Assembly (NCBI GenBank): GCA_048013815.1
Contig: CM106586.1
Location: forward strand, 11,222,001 to 11,286,000
Direction: 5' to 3'
DNA length: 64,000 nucleotides
Origin: Setoptus koraiensis
Taxonomy: Eukaryota > Arthropoda
This document shows, in pieces, positions 12,405 to 24,216 of the stretch; within the stretch, counting starts at the first letter, position 1, and every line of letters begins with the position of its first letter. A program made the translations under genes and the position numbers. The notes beneath the pieces were generated by a model. That model had not been told where the DNA came from. It saw only the letters and a list, made by a program, of their open reading frames with translations, and ran no database searches.

Positions 12405-12433
12405 ATTTATATATATTATATATATATATATAT
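12405..12433. repeat. (AT)n-rich microsatellite
   Basis: Nearly pure TA/ATT dinucleotide and trinucleotide tract in the stretch between the coiled-coil gene and the SR gene. Confidence 0.85.
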
Positions 12434-12655
12434 GCTATAGAGATGAGATAAGTAGAAAAATGTAGTTTCTACGGAGTTTAATTAGATGGGGACGGCAATT
12501 GAAGTGTACATTGATGTTTAAGAGTTGAGTATAGTTGCAATTGATTGATTGATGTATGTTTGTACTTCTGAAAATTCTTTGTTTGTTTGTGTGTTGATTT
12601 GTGAGTGAGTTGTTTTGTTGTTTGGTTTATTTTCAACGGTTGGTGGTTGCTTGCT

Positions 12656-13285
12656 TCATCGTCTTTCTGCTGGTGAAACTGAACGAGATGGGGGTGTTCT
12701 AGGTCTAGCTGCACGTGGTGGTGGTGTTCTTGTAACGCTTCGGCTTCTTGAGTAACGATATTCTTTTATTGGCGGGCTTCTAGGTCTAACGGGTAGCCGT
12801 TCGCGAGGTGGCCCTCCTCTGTCGATGTATTTCTCATGATGGCCGCCCCTGCCACCATGATGGCCCGCATGATAACCGGGATGGAAGCCACCACCGCCGT
12901 GGTACCCACCGCCATGATGGCCACCGCGCCCTCCAAAGCCTCCCCGGCCTCCGCCTCCATAGCTGAAAGGTGGCCCTCCTGGATGTCCGCCGGGAGGGCC
13001 GGCTCCTCGGCCTCCTCCTCTGCGTGAGCGACCGTGCGACATTTCTGCTCTAACGCGACTGCCTGCTATCCTGGTGCCATCTAAGCCGCGACACGCATCT
13101 TCGGCGTCGCGACCGTCCTCGAATTCAACAAACGCAAATCCTGGGGGATTTCGTGCAACCCAAACATTTCTCAATGGTCCATATTTGGCGAACGAATTCT
13201 CAATGTCTGCCTTTGAAACACCCTCTGCCAAGTTGCCAATGTATACCTTGCAATCAATGTTCCATTCGCGAAATCGAGCTGCCAT
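12656..13285 (-). CDS. SR-family splicing factor with one RRM (SRSF3/SRSF7, Rbp1-like)
   Basis: This nuclear pre-mRNA splicing regulator has 209 residues in one exon. The RRM spans about residues 12-82, with RNP2 VYIGNL and RNP1 GFAFVEFE. The order is as in SRSF3, SRSF7 and fly Rbp1/Rsf1: RRM first, then a Gly/His/Arg-rich linker (about 85-150), then an Arg-Ser-Pro tail with [12 protein letters not shown] and SVSPAERR at the end. The tail has fewer RS pairs than vertebrate SRSF3 and many RSP/RTP sites, which suit CLK or CDK kinases. Start is the only upstream ATG (MAARFREW). An ATTAAA on this strand near 12482 may be the polyA signal. The exact paralogue (Rbp1 or Rsf1) cannot be settled here. 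Confidence 0.92.
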   Translation of the reverse strand: MAARFREWNIDCKVYIGNLAEGVSKADIENSFAKYGPLRNVWVARNPPGFAFVEFEDGRDAEDACRGLDGTRIAGSRVRAEMSHGRSRRGGGRGAGPPGGHPGGPPFSYGGGGRGGFGGRGGHHGGGYHGGGGFHPGYHAGHHGGRGGHHEKYIDRGGPPRERLPVRPRSPPIKEYRYSRSRSVTRTPPPRAARPRTPPSRSVSPAERR

Positions 13286-14047
13286 CTTGAGTAATAATGG
13301 TGGTGATAGTTATAGTGAGACTTCTTGAATGATGATACTTTATATTATTATTATTACTATTAATATTATTATGGTTTATAAATAAAAAAATACCAATTTT
13401 GGTTGTGGATTATATTGGTGCCAGGTGCTCAATGATATGTGCCTACACTCGTTGTCATAAATAAATAAATTCGCGGGGATAGGCACCAATTTTTGCCCCT
13501 CTCTGCGCACAAAGGTGGCTGACTGGCCATGGTACAATGGTGCAATTCGGCACCTTTCTCACGTTCGAAATTGGCGCTCTTTTTCGAGAGATCTTCGAAG
13601 TTCGAAGAGACAAACTGTAAACGAGGACACACTCGTTAGTCACTACTTCCACTACCACCATACCATTGCCACAGCTAGTCGACTAGTGTAGCGGCCATGT
13701 CTTCTTCTCATTATATATTGCACCACCAATCAAGACGATGATGTGACATTGGAAGAAACTTGACCTAGTTGTTTCCGTTTATCAACTTACTCAGGTGTGG
13801 CCATAATTGTTTTGTTACATAATTATAACAAGGGGATGAGAACTAGAATCTGACAAGCTTAGTAGCATCATCATTATTATTATCGTCACTATTATTACTG
13901 TTACTATTATTGTTATTATTATTGGTATAGGCATTATTTGCAATCATCGCCAATTGATATGTTCGCTTCGTTTATCAGTCATTGCACAATACAAACAACA
14001 CAACCATATACAAACTTTTATTTGGATTATTGCCGTCGTCTCTATTG
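13286..14047. other. SR-gene upstream region and TBC1D20-like 3' flank
   Basis: No gene is supported. AT-rich trinucleotide runs (ATT, ATC and related) lie near 13335-13375 and 13866-13925. The short open frames at 13429-13661 lack support. Confidence 0.5.
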
Positions 14048-14959
14048 TTAGAATATCCATTTTCTACAGCTTTCGTACTGCATTGCAAAGGCCGACACCA
14101 GCACCAGGACGAATATTGCTGTTTTTGGACTAGAACGAACTAGACTAGTGATTGGTTCGCTCATTTTTGTTACGTTTGATTTGAACTTTTGTATGCGCTT
14201 CCTTCTTGCCTCTTCTCTTAGTTGTTTGTCCAACAACAGCTTCATTGACTCAGGCGGATATTTCTCAAACAATTCTAAAGCTTTGGAGGTCAGTGCGTCA
14301 AGTGGTAGATTTTCCTTGCGTGGAACTTGAGTTAAAAAATGATGAACGGTGGACATTTCACAATCCAATTGGAGGATGTCTTTCTCTTTATATAAAACAA
14401 TGCTTGCACAGGCATACAGTACTAGCTCTCGATCTCTCGTGGAGAAAAGCTTGAACAATTTTTCTGCGTCTGCCTGGCGAGGCAGAACGTGACTAAACCA
14501 AGTGATGACCCAACTGAGGGCGAAAATTGTGCCCACTTGAGCTTCTTCTAGAAAATCTGCCAAAAGTTCACTCTTCTGTCTGATAATGATAGGAATGAGC
14601 GCTAGCATATCCTGCGTCTCTCTGAGTGTGGGCTGCATGTACATGTAGAGGTGAGTATCGATAAGTTTATCCAAATACTCCAAGGCCTCCTTGTCGCCCA
14701 TAATAAGCAAGCATGTTAGACAAACGTCATGGAATCCTTGGTAATAATGTAAATGGGGCTTCCGCATTAATAACTTTACAATTAACTTGGCCAATCGGAC
14801 CTGCAATTCATTTGGCAGGACATTTCCATCGGCATCGTAGTCGTTATCATCATTTTGGACAACATGCTCCAATCTACCGGCGCATCTATTAACGTCAAGC
14901 ATCACTGTCCCATAAGTGTGATGGTGTATAATTTGTTCGTCGTCATCGGAATCATCCAT
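14048..14959 (-). CDS. TBC1D20: TBC1D20-like Rab GTPase-activating protein, tail-anchored
   Basis: TBC1D20 is the ER-anchored GAP for Rab1 and Rab18. The 303 residues read here cover most of the TBC domain and a C-terminal membrane anchor. The arginine finger lies in MLDVNR (R25) and the glutamine finger in HYYQGFHD (Q74). The family block VGTIFALSWVITWFSHVL is intact. A transmembrane helix lies at about 280-297, just before the C-terminus. Human TBC1D20 is 403 residues: about 80-100 residues with the first TBC helices are missing before this ATG. A possible acceptor (TATTAG) lies about 10 bp upstream of the ATG, so a 5' exon may exist, but none with the expected residues was found in the next kilobase. 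The model may be N-terminally incomplete. Confidence 0.88.
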   Translation of the reverse strand: MDDSDDDEQIIHHHTYGTVMLDVNRCAGRLEHVVQNDDNDYDADGNVLPNELQVRLAKLIVKLLMRKPHLHYYQGFHDVCLTCLLIMGDKEALEYLDKLIDTHLYMYMQPTLRETQDMLALIPIIIRQKSELLADFLEEAQVGTIFALSWVITWFSHVLPRQADAEKLFKLFSTRDRELVLYACASIVLYKEKDILQLDCEMSTVHHFLTQVPRKENLPLDALTSKALELFEKYPPESMKLLLDKQLREEARRKRIQKFKSNVTKMSEPITSLVRSSPKTAIFVLVLVSAFAMQYESCRKWIF

Positions 14960-15206
14960 ATTTTCCTCTAATAATATAAATATAAATTATATCCTGGGGA
15001 ATGTATTAAACAAACGACTCAACCAATATATAAATGCCTCTGTCCCGATCTGGTCCGATTTGTCGCTGTTGGAGGTCGTGTTATCGATTTATTTCCACAC
15101 TCGTCACAGCTGATTTTAATGAGCTAAACAATAAAGGCGCAAGCGCCGCACAGTGGTCGATTGCCAAATCGTTGGTGCCAACACACATTGACAAGTTGAC
15201 TATCTC

Positions 15207-15229
15207 ATGTCACATGAGTCATGTGACAT
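15207..15229. promoter_or_regulatory. 23-bp perfect palindrome with two E-boxes around an AP-1-like core
   Basis: The arms ATGTCACATGA and TCATGTGACAT flank a central G. The centre reads TGAGTCA (AP-1 consensus) and each arm holds a CATGTG/CACATG E-box in M-box context. It lies about 250 bp upstream of the TBC1D20-like ATG. Confidence 0.6.
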
Positions 15230-17443
15230 TCCTCTAGCAAGCTGTAATTGTTTTGCGCCAGCAAAAACTTCAAGGTGTATCAAATAAATGTTTACAAATT
15301 GATTGAGTTGAGCTCCGCCAGGTGAGTCCACTAGCTTTCGGTTTCACGCCAACGAAGCTGGCCTTACCAATGTGCCAATGTTACGTTGATAGAACGCGCA
15401 CGGCCTTGAGATAAAGCGAGTACTTGTGAACCTGGTTGATCGAACCTCTTGTATGATATCTTGATACTATGAATACGATTATGCAAGCACAATTATATGA
15501 TGTGTGATTTATTACGCATACGTAATTATGTCGATAGAACAGGGTGACATAATTGATCACAAGCGGATGCGGAACGTCAAGATGACTGTAGCACCGGAAG
15601 TGAGGGCGAGTCTCCACGTTGGTGCGACTGGCTCCATATAAGTCATGATACCTGCCAGTTAAAAGTCATTTTTTGTCTATAGGACGAAATTGTCGAGCTC
15701 AAACAGGTTTTGTGTTTCGATCGTACGAGGTCGCAAGATCATTTCTGAAGAGTTGCAGTCACTGCTAGTGCCGAGGGAGTGCTCATTGTTCCGACGATCT
15801 TGATAATCATAAATCAACTTGCCACATTAGAACACTAATTGAAGGGCAACACACACAATGTTGTTAAATGTCATTAAAATGTTGGCGACGTACAAGCCAA
15901 TTGCAAAGCGAGCAAACCATGCGAATGGATATAATCAAGATTGTTCTTTTTTGTGCATCAGTCGGTGGTTATTGAGTGCATAATTAATGGTCTTCGGGCC
16001 ACAAGCGACAAAGGCAGGCAGGCAAACAGAGCGAGCGACTCGGATGATTGTTATCTCAATCGAAGGTTCGCCAATACAGAGGAACACGTAACGTGCACCA
16101 CAATTTATCGTGTAATTGACAGACGTGTCAGTCAGCATTCCAATTGAGTTGGCTGGCAATTGGCAGTTTGCAAGGAACTTTTGCGACTCTTGGCGTCTCG
16201 TTCGTAGCTGGCTGGCTGGCAACTTCTTTTCAATGGCTTGTGCAGTTGTCGCGATCACCAAGATCAGACACGTCAGCCCATGCTGAGCGGCCCGTGATGC
16301 CGGCCAATGTCGACATGTTTGCCAGCGACAGAAATGCGAATGCAAGTTGTCGCTTGCAAGCGCCGCTAGGCCCACAATCTGTGCGATCGGACGTGTGTTA
16401 AATTGCTCTCGATTGTCTTGGCGTCTCTAGTTGTGATTACATTGGGGCGCGCGTTGTATACAAGCGGGCCCCCGTTTAGACGCCAAATGAACCCTTTGTT
16501 CTGTGGGCACGAATTTTGTCGATTCGATATTGTCAACGTACACACAGTTTTCGTGGGGCTGCTGTTCAAAATTAGCACTTGCCAGCCTGCATGGTCTTGG
16601 CAAGGAGATGGCTGCGCACAACAGCTACAGCTCAATGATGGCCCACAACAGCGCGGCGTGTTCGTGTTTGTGTTACTTGACGCGGCGTGTTGGTGTTACG
16701 CAACGTATCGTTGTCGTGCGCGTTGTCAGTTGACGTCGAGGCGAACATGACATGAAGTAACTAGGCAACGAGGATGTTCGCCGATCGCATCTGGACTGAA
16801 TCGGGCGCCAAGGTCAGCGAGGGCGCCCCTGTGTTGTAGTGCGCGGTGCACTGGCGTGATGTTCGCAGAGAAGCTTCTTTGGGGGGGGGGAGGGGGCGTT
16901 CGAAGCGACTGCTCGCTAGGTGAGTCGCACAGCGCGCTCGCACACAAACAACAGACTGGCCGCTCTGCGGGGCCCCATCATTTGGATCAGCTGGGCGCGC
17001 GCCGATATTTATTGTGCTGACCGTGAACACGACTCTGCGTGTAAGCCCCCATGTATTACACAATAGATGTGTGTGTACTCTCTCATAGTGTGTGAGGCCA
17101 GAGATGTGCTTATTTTGAGCGCGCCGATATAATGACGCCACTAGGTGGATGCTGTGAGCGCGAGGGCCGGAGTACACATTTATTGTGTAATTTGTGCATA
17201 TGCATGCATGACGACAAGGTGACAATACAGGTGATAAAACGACCATGTGCACACAGGTAACGAGCAACAATATCTGGCTGACGGGCTGGCGAGCTCGGTA
17301 TGTGACAGACGCGGGACGGCTGAAGAGATTACACGGTCGTATTGGTGCACATAATAACATAATAACAAGGCCCGTATGCAAGTGATTGCTCGCCGTGAGA
17401 GACTCGGCCGAACTGGCAGAGCTGGGTATCTTCTAGAAGGAAT

Positions 17444-17465
17444 TCTCTCTCTCTCTCTCTCTCTC
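17444..17465. repeat. (CT)n microsatellite
   Basis: Eleven CT units. Confidence 0.95.
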
Positions 17466-17615
17466 ACACAATGCGTAGTCCACATTTCCTCTGTGTGTGT
17501 ATTTGTTGCATTTGCAACAGAGATAAAATCGTCGTCGTCGTCGTCGGCAAGACGAAGTGCTCCTCGGCTCGGCTTTCACTAGCGCCAGGCTGACAGCGCC
17601 AAGGCACGCCGTTCG

Positions 17616-17634
17616 CACACACACGCACACACAC

Positions 17635-17666
<32 letters not shown>
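17616..17666. repeat. (CA)n microsatellite
   Basis: About 51 bp of CA with two CG interruptions. Confidence 0.95.
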
Positions 17667-17670
<4 letters not shown>

Positions 17671-18222
17671 ACAAACAACGAAGGCAAGAATATCACGAGA
17701 GAATGCCGATTTAGCTGGCAGGCTTGTTCGCAGCACCACACCAACAATTCAGAGTTTGAGCTCGCTCGCACAAGCCGCAAGCCTCAGGCACACTCTTATA
17801 AACTACCAACGAGCTCGCTAAACAGATAATCTAATATTACACATATATTCTTGGCAAGACACTCTTGGCAAGCCAACAGATATGCGTGCAATGTGACCGC
17901 CAATACACCACACAGTCAACAATAGAGAGAGAGAGAGAGAGAAATTTATAGAAATAAATACCATTATTGTATGACAGCGACGCATCAGCAGCAACAAACG
18001 AGCTACTTGCCCGTCGCCTCCCATTACCTATCACGACGCGCACAGTTGATCGTCGATCGTGAGACAAGTCGTCGTTGCAGCCGTCAATTCAGTGCTAGCT
18101 AACTCGGTTATTTTGAAAAGATCAATTCGCAGCTCGAGCTGGCTTGCAGGTGCCCCCCTCACAGCGCCAGTTAGTGTCGGATTTCGTCGACACTTATAGC
18201 TCGCCGTCGAGCCACTGAGCTC

Positions 18223-18265
18223 GCCAGCCCGACAGCCAGCCCGACAGCCAGCCCGACAGCCAGCC
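18223..18265. repeat. 12-bp tandem repeat, about 3.6 copies
   Basis: The unit is GCCAGCCCGACA, repeated exactly three times with a partial fourth copy. Confidence 0.9.
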
Positions 18266-19086
18266 AGACGAGTAGCTCGACGCTGGCACGCGCAACGTGC
18301 GCACTTGCACCTTACCTGATGCGTCAATTTCGTTGCCGTTATTTATCAGTCGCTCCATCTCGCTCGCTCGCCCTCACTCGCATTATACGAGTCGTATAAC
18401 CGCTAGTTAATACACGCTAATACATTATCATTATTGTTACGTGTGTGCCTGAACAGTTTAATTGCGGCATTACACACACACACACACACTGATATTTACG
18501 GCGTTGCTATATCGTCCGTATCGGGCGCGTATTCGCGCGCCTATTTTAGCGTCAACAACACAACCACAACACACAGGCCACGAGGCCTCCGCTCGCTTCG
18601 AAATTCGAACGGCCCGATAGCCACACTAAGCCCCCAAGCGGATCGAAAGTAAGCGCTTCGAAGCATACCGATAAGCCATTCCGAAAAAGCCATACAACAG
18701 TGTGTCGGCCGCAAATAATAATAATCATCATCATCAAATAATATAACAAGCCAGAGCACGTTCTTTAATCTTTGCCCACTCACAGCAACAGCATCACAAC
18801 AATCGAGTCGCGAAGGCAATCGTTTGTAAAAAATAATGGTTCGATGACTGCATAATGAATGCTGCTGCACTTATGCAAATAACACACAATGATATTTTCA
18901 TGCCTTTTAAGACGCCACTTCCATCGACAGACACACAGTATTTCCATCGAAAGGGATATTGCTGCCTATACATCATCAGTCCACAAAAATGACCAACCTA
19001 ACGCTAATTAAACAGCACCCAGTTACATCAATAATCATTATTAATTTGACGGGCTCACACCATTAACCCATTAGCCAGTCGTTGTG

Positions 19087-22000
19087 ATGCCGTCTCCCGT
19101 TCACAGTTGTGACACAACTAAAAAGCCAACTTTACCAACTGGCGAGTCCGGCGACCAATCGGCCCATCGGCCATTGCTGCACACAATCATCCACAGTGAG
19201 TAATTAATACATGTAGTCTTATCAATATATAACTAACTATCTATTCGTGACATTCGTAAATGTGATTGCATATTAAATAAGCATATTGAACAAGCATGTT
19301 AATTAATTCAATGTCCAATGGCCAACCTTGCTAATTAATGTGCATTAATTAATAACTGTTATTGTTACCGCTGCAGATATCACCAGCACCAACAGGGGCC
19401 CCAAAGACGACGACTCGGCTACGGCGACACCAGCAGCGCTGGTGCCACCCACTGAGGCCACGGACCAGCAACAACAGCAAATCGCACAGTCGACATTCAA
19501 AATTGTCTGGCATAATCTAAGCTACAAGGTGGACACGAAAAAATGGTACACCAGAGCGAAGGCTCGCCTCTTCAATCGCCAAGAAACCATCCAGGGGCCC
19601 ACGGATGCATTGGGCACCTGCAAAGTTATTTTGAACAGTGTAAGCGGTTCCATAAGCTCGGGCCAGTTAACTGCCATCATGGGGCCCAGTGGCTCTGGCA
19701 AGACATCTCTACTCAATTGTTTGTTTCAGAACCAAACCAGGGGCGTCACGGGCAGTATACTTGTTGATGGTGACGACAGACAACAAACAAAAAAATTAAA
19801 ATTGTGCTTTATACCCCAGAAGGATTATCTAGTGGAATATCTGACAGTAAAAGAGGATCTGATATTTGTATCTAAATTGAGGAACACAGCAATAAGCGCC
19901 TTCCAGCAGACCACAACAATCAATTCGACTTGTCACGGACAAGCCGGGCAACCCTCATCTTCTTATTCGTCGGGCCCGGTATTGTCTGCGGTGGAACAAG
20001 ATGCATTCTTAGAATGTGAAAATATAAATATAGACGACGATGCCAGCAATACATCGTCACAGAAACAAAACAGGAACAAAAGATTAGTGAGATCAACGAT
20101 GACGATGACAACAAATAGTTATAATAATAATCATGTGATTGACCATACACAAAATGCTTTGCGGGTCGCAAAACTATTGGGACTCACCAGCTGTTTAGAT
20201 GTTAAAATAGGAAAAATATCTGGCGGACAACAGAAGCGACTATCTATAGCCAGAGAGATTATGTCTAATCCTGATGTGTTGATATTGGATGAGCCAACTA
20301 CCGGCCTAGACTCATTATCGTGCCTAAAAACTATTCGCGTTCTCAAAGATTTAGCCATCAGTCCACGGTTAAAAAATGCAAGACCAATGGCCATTGTAGT
20401 AGTGATACATCAGCCACAACGAGAGGTGTTTGAATTGTTTGACAAGGTGTATTTCATTTCTAAGGGCGGCAACGTGATATTTGACGACAAACCACAGGTC
20501 GCTAAACAGATAATCGAGGACATAGGCGGCATTCAATTGCCCAACGCCAACTATAATCCAGCCTCCTTTCTCATAGAGATAGCCTCGGGCGAGATGGGTA
20601 GCGAGCCAGTGAGTCTATTGAACAATCATCAATGTAGGAAATTCTATTCAGATTATGACATTAACAAATTGAAACAAATACAAAAGCAATTGAACAGGAA
20701 TAACGCGCTTAGCAATTGGAAATTTTGCGCCTCGGACGACAGAAAATTGAGCGATGCAAACTTTGAAATGGAAGATGATGCGACATCAGCAACAGCACCA
20801 ACGAAACCAACAGCAACCAATACAATCAAAGATATAGAAGCCTTGCCTGTGGGTGACATAAACCAGCAAGGCGGCCAACAAGAAGAACAAATTATTATAG
20901 CAGAGGAACAACAAACATTTTTAGAAGATAAAAACGATTATTCAAATAATGACGATGATAATTCTACTAGTTCAAAAAATTTATATTTTATCAGTTATCA
21001 ATTGAAGAATTGCCTAAGAAGCCATTCAACAAACATGATGCAATCATTTGGGCATGTATTTATATTGACACATCGCTCTTGGTTGTCAGTAATTAGAAAT
21101 CCATCATTTTCGACAACCCGTTTGGCGTTTCACTTGATACTGCCACTGACAATGGTGTTTATATTTGGCTCTGACATGGGCTCATCAAACGCTTGTCCAC
21201 TAGCCGAATCAGAGTTAAATATTTTGGATATATCCGACAAGATAAAAGGAAAATTAATTGAACGGCAACAAGAGGACGCAAAACTGACTCTTGAAAATAT
21301 GTGTTTCTTTTTCGTTTTACTCTATGGCTTCTCAATCAACATAATATCCATCACGGCCACCCATTATCCTCTTACATTGCGTATGTTTAAAAAGGAAACA
21401 ATGAACGGCTTGTATACATCCGGTCCCTATTTGTTGGCCCAATCGCTAGCCGAACTACCGCTTGAGATGTTTTTTCCTACACTCAGTGTCCTATTGGCCT
21501 ATCCATTAACTGGCCAACTGACGTCCTATCTAGAGTGGCGAATGATAGTTACGTCTATTATTGTTACATTGGTCATATATACTAATCACTCATTGGGTCA
21601 CTTGTGTGGCTCAATATTTGTTGGCAATATTAATGTTGCCGTTATAGTGGCCCAAGCAACAACATTACCTTTTGTTTTATTGTCAGGATTTGTAGTTAGG
21701 AGATCAAGAATGTCCTATTGGCTTGGCAAGCTGTCTATTATTAGTCCGTATAAATTAGGTTTGGATGGTATTATGGTGGCCAGGTACGGCTTTCAAGTTT
21801 GCCAATGTAACGCAACAGAATTTGTCGATTCTAAATCGGTTAAAATAGCCGGAATAACGACACAAATGAGACATGTGATGCAATATTTGTTGGACAGAAC
21901 AACGACTATGGTAGAAGAACAAATTAATTCCACAACAAACAACTCACGTATAGATTCACTGGATAGCACAAATCTTATTGATTCCAATTTTACCACCACC

Positions 22001-22363
22001 ACCACCACCAACCAACTAACTCATAATCACACAACAGTAGTAGAGGCGGCTCAATTTATTTACTCCTCCAATAATAATGAGAGCAGCCCGCAAAGTAATT
22101 CGTTGAATGAAACAATAGTGTCAATTAATAATAATAGTGATGACAACTTTATCGATAGAATGGGACAAAATCTGCTTAAAGCTCAAACGTACGGTCTTGA
22201 AATGAATTCATGTCACGACGTTAAACCATACGCATTGCATATTTATAATTTAATTGATTCTGATTTGTTCATTAGCGCATTAGGATTGATACTGCTGATA
22301 ATCATTATCAAAATGGTTACCTTTTCCATAGTTAAATCCTATTTATACTTCAATAAACCATGA
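19087..22363 (+). CDS. ABCG-family half transporter, unusually long
   Basis: This is an ATP-driven membrane transporter of subfamily G (white/scarlet/brown, ABCG1/2/5/8), which works as a dimer on sterols, pigments or xenobiotics. Two coding exons, 19087-19195 and 19377-22363, join in phase 1 and give 1031 residues starting MPSPVHSCD. Walker A GPSGSGKT is near residue 139, the signature SGGQQKR near 318, Walker B VLILDEPTTGLDS near 337 and the H-loop VIHQPQ near 379. Six membrane helices follow in the ABC2-type domain. Usual family length is 600-750. The extra length is in low-complexity Asn/Ser/Thr/Gln inserts: about 80 residues between the Q-loop and the signature, about 110 in the linker to the first helix, and about 130 with many N-glycosylation sites in the last external loop. 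An AATAAA overlaps the last codons. Confidence 0.93.
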
Positions 22364-24216
22364 ACATGACATGTTTGTGTGCGATTCAATGCCTATTACC
22401 TATTGCATTATACCCAGTATAACCATTTATAATTAGTTTTATTACCAATTGGCTTTATTCATGATCCGTCTGAGAAAAAGAGCAACATGTTGTAATTGTG
22501 ACTTATCTGGGACAGCTCGCTTTCGACGCCTTAATTTTTGCAATGAAGTTGAGTCGAATCGAGTCCAATATCCATCAATATCCGGTTTTCTATAACTTTA
22601 TCATTAGACAATCTGTAACTTTGTTAGTTTCAAGAGAGACGACGGACCAAGATGGAGACCATTTTAATTTCAAGTCTCCCCATTGTGATCATATGGAAAC
22701 TGGCAAAACTAGCACCAGCATCGGACAACATCTATCGCATAAATATCAACAATGATTGCTTACCAGACATTGTAAACATTACACTTTAAACAAGGTTTAG
22801 AAAAACGAGGCTAGACTGTTGCTAGCGACTCGATTCATCGTCTACTTCTGATTACTTGACTTACATTGGCAATCTTGTTGACATATTGTTGCATTCTTCA
22901 TGTGAATGAATGTGAACTCATAAATGTATACCGATGTCGATGATTGATTGTTTGGATGGCGCTCGTTTTTCTCATACACGCGTATTGATGAGTGAAAAGT
23001 AGATGAGACAAACATGCAAAGAGAAATCCTTGTTTTTAAAAGCTTTTAGATGTAATGTAACTAACTAGATTGATAATTGTCCCTCAGTGGCACTTAATCT
23101 ATCATCTTAGAACAACACATGTACACATGGCTAGGGATAAATTGTGTGTGAGAATTGAATTTCGTCAGTTTATCATGGCAAGTCAACAATAAGATCGAAC
23201 ACCGACGAACAAAAGAGCAAAGGAGAAAAAATGAACGTCACATAAACTCATGTGTCATCAATGAGTCTAGTTGTCAATGATCAACAATAACACTTATTCT
23301 ATTATCATTATTAAATGTTATTCTCATGGTAACAAGATAACAGCTAAACCTTATCTACTATTATATCATAAATATGGCAAGATAAACAAGGCGCGCCGAA
23401 CGCACATTACATGACCTAGCTATCGGGGTATCCCTGACACAAACTTTCAGCTATATCTTGCTTCGGTTCAGTGATTTCCTTTTTCTCACCAAGATTCACA
23501 TTGTTGATTTAGATTATGAGTAACGACTCTCAACTTGAATAGATTAGATTTCCAATGTCCGCAGAGGGTATCCTCGTTCATGTCTACACCAGGCAGTGGG
23601 GATTTTCCTCGCCTCGTTTTATTTTGAACAATTTCATTGTGAACTGATAAGATTTGAAGGAGCTTTCCGAAGTGGATTGTCGATGCGAAAACAACGGAAA
23701 CAAGTTGCCAAGTTTCGTTGTTTGTAACTAGAATTTCCGTGATAAAATTCTTGTTCAAAAACGGCGCGCAACACTGACACGCATGGCTCGAGCTTGCCAC
23801 TTGATAGAGATTCTTATGTCATCATATAGCGATATTGTCATCGGTATCATTATCAATTCATGTCAGTTTGAACTCACTCACAATGTCAGTACAACAGCCA
23901 GTGTTTGACAAGCAGTCTGTCCAGTTCAATTAGTTCAATTAGTTCAATTAGTTCAATTAGTTCAATTAGTTCAATTAGTTCAATTAGTTCAATTAGTTCA
24001 ATTAGTTCAATTAGTTAACAAACAATTGTAAGACAAATCAATTGAGTTGTTATAATTATCACTCAAGTTTCACAAAGTCATTCTTACAAAGTAGTCAATT
24101 GTAGTTACTTGTTGAAAATAGTTGTGTATACATACGGTAACTTTTACTTGCGACTGTCGCCAAGCTATTTAAGTTCAACATTCCAATCGAGCTCACATCC
24201 CAAAAAACTCTACATC
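22364..24216. other. Intergenic DNA between the ABCG and acyl-CoA ligase genes
   Basis: No supported gene. It contains the 9-bp tandem repeat at 23923-24016. A 104-codon minus-strand frame at 23486-23800 resembles nothing known. Confidence 0.5.
23923..24016. repeat. 9-bp tandem repeat, about 10 copies
   Basis: The unit GTTCAATTA is repeated without variation over about 94 bp, about 200 bp upstream of the acyl-CoA ligase start codon. Confidence 0.95.

Larger units (their letters stand above)
14960..19086. other. Large gene-poor interval rich in simple repeats
   Basis: About 4.1 kb without a supported gene. It contains a 23-bp palindrome at 15207-15229, a run of ten G near 16881, CT, CA and GA tracts between 17.4 and 18.5 kb, and a 12-bp tandem repeat near 18.2 kb. 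GC content is higher than in the flanks. It probably holds promoter and 5' UTR sequence of the ABCG gene, and possibly a missing 5' exon of the TBC1D20-like gene. A minus-strand donor (CAG|GTAAGG) lies near 18315. Confidence 0.5.

Noticed and set aside
16366-17381. Several overlapping open frames of 90-206 codons on both strands
   Set aside because: GC-rich simple-sequence DNA keeps all frames open; products resemble no protein and overlap CA, CT and G runs.
23923-24016. CRISPR-like regular repeat
   Set aside because: Units are 9 bp with no spacers, in an animal genome; a plain tandem repeat.
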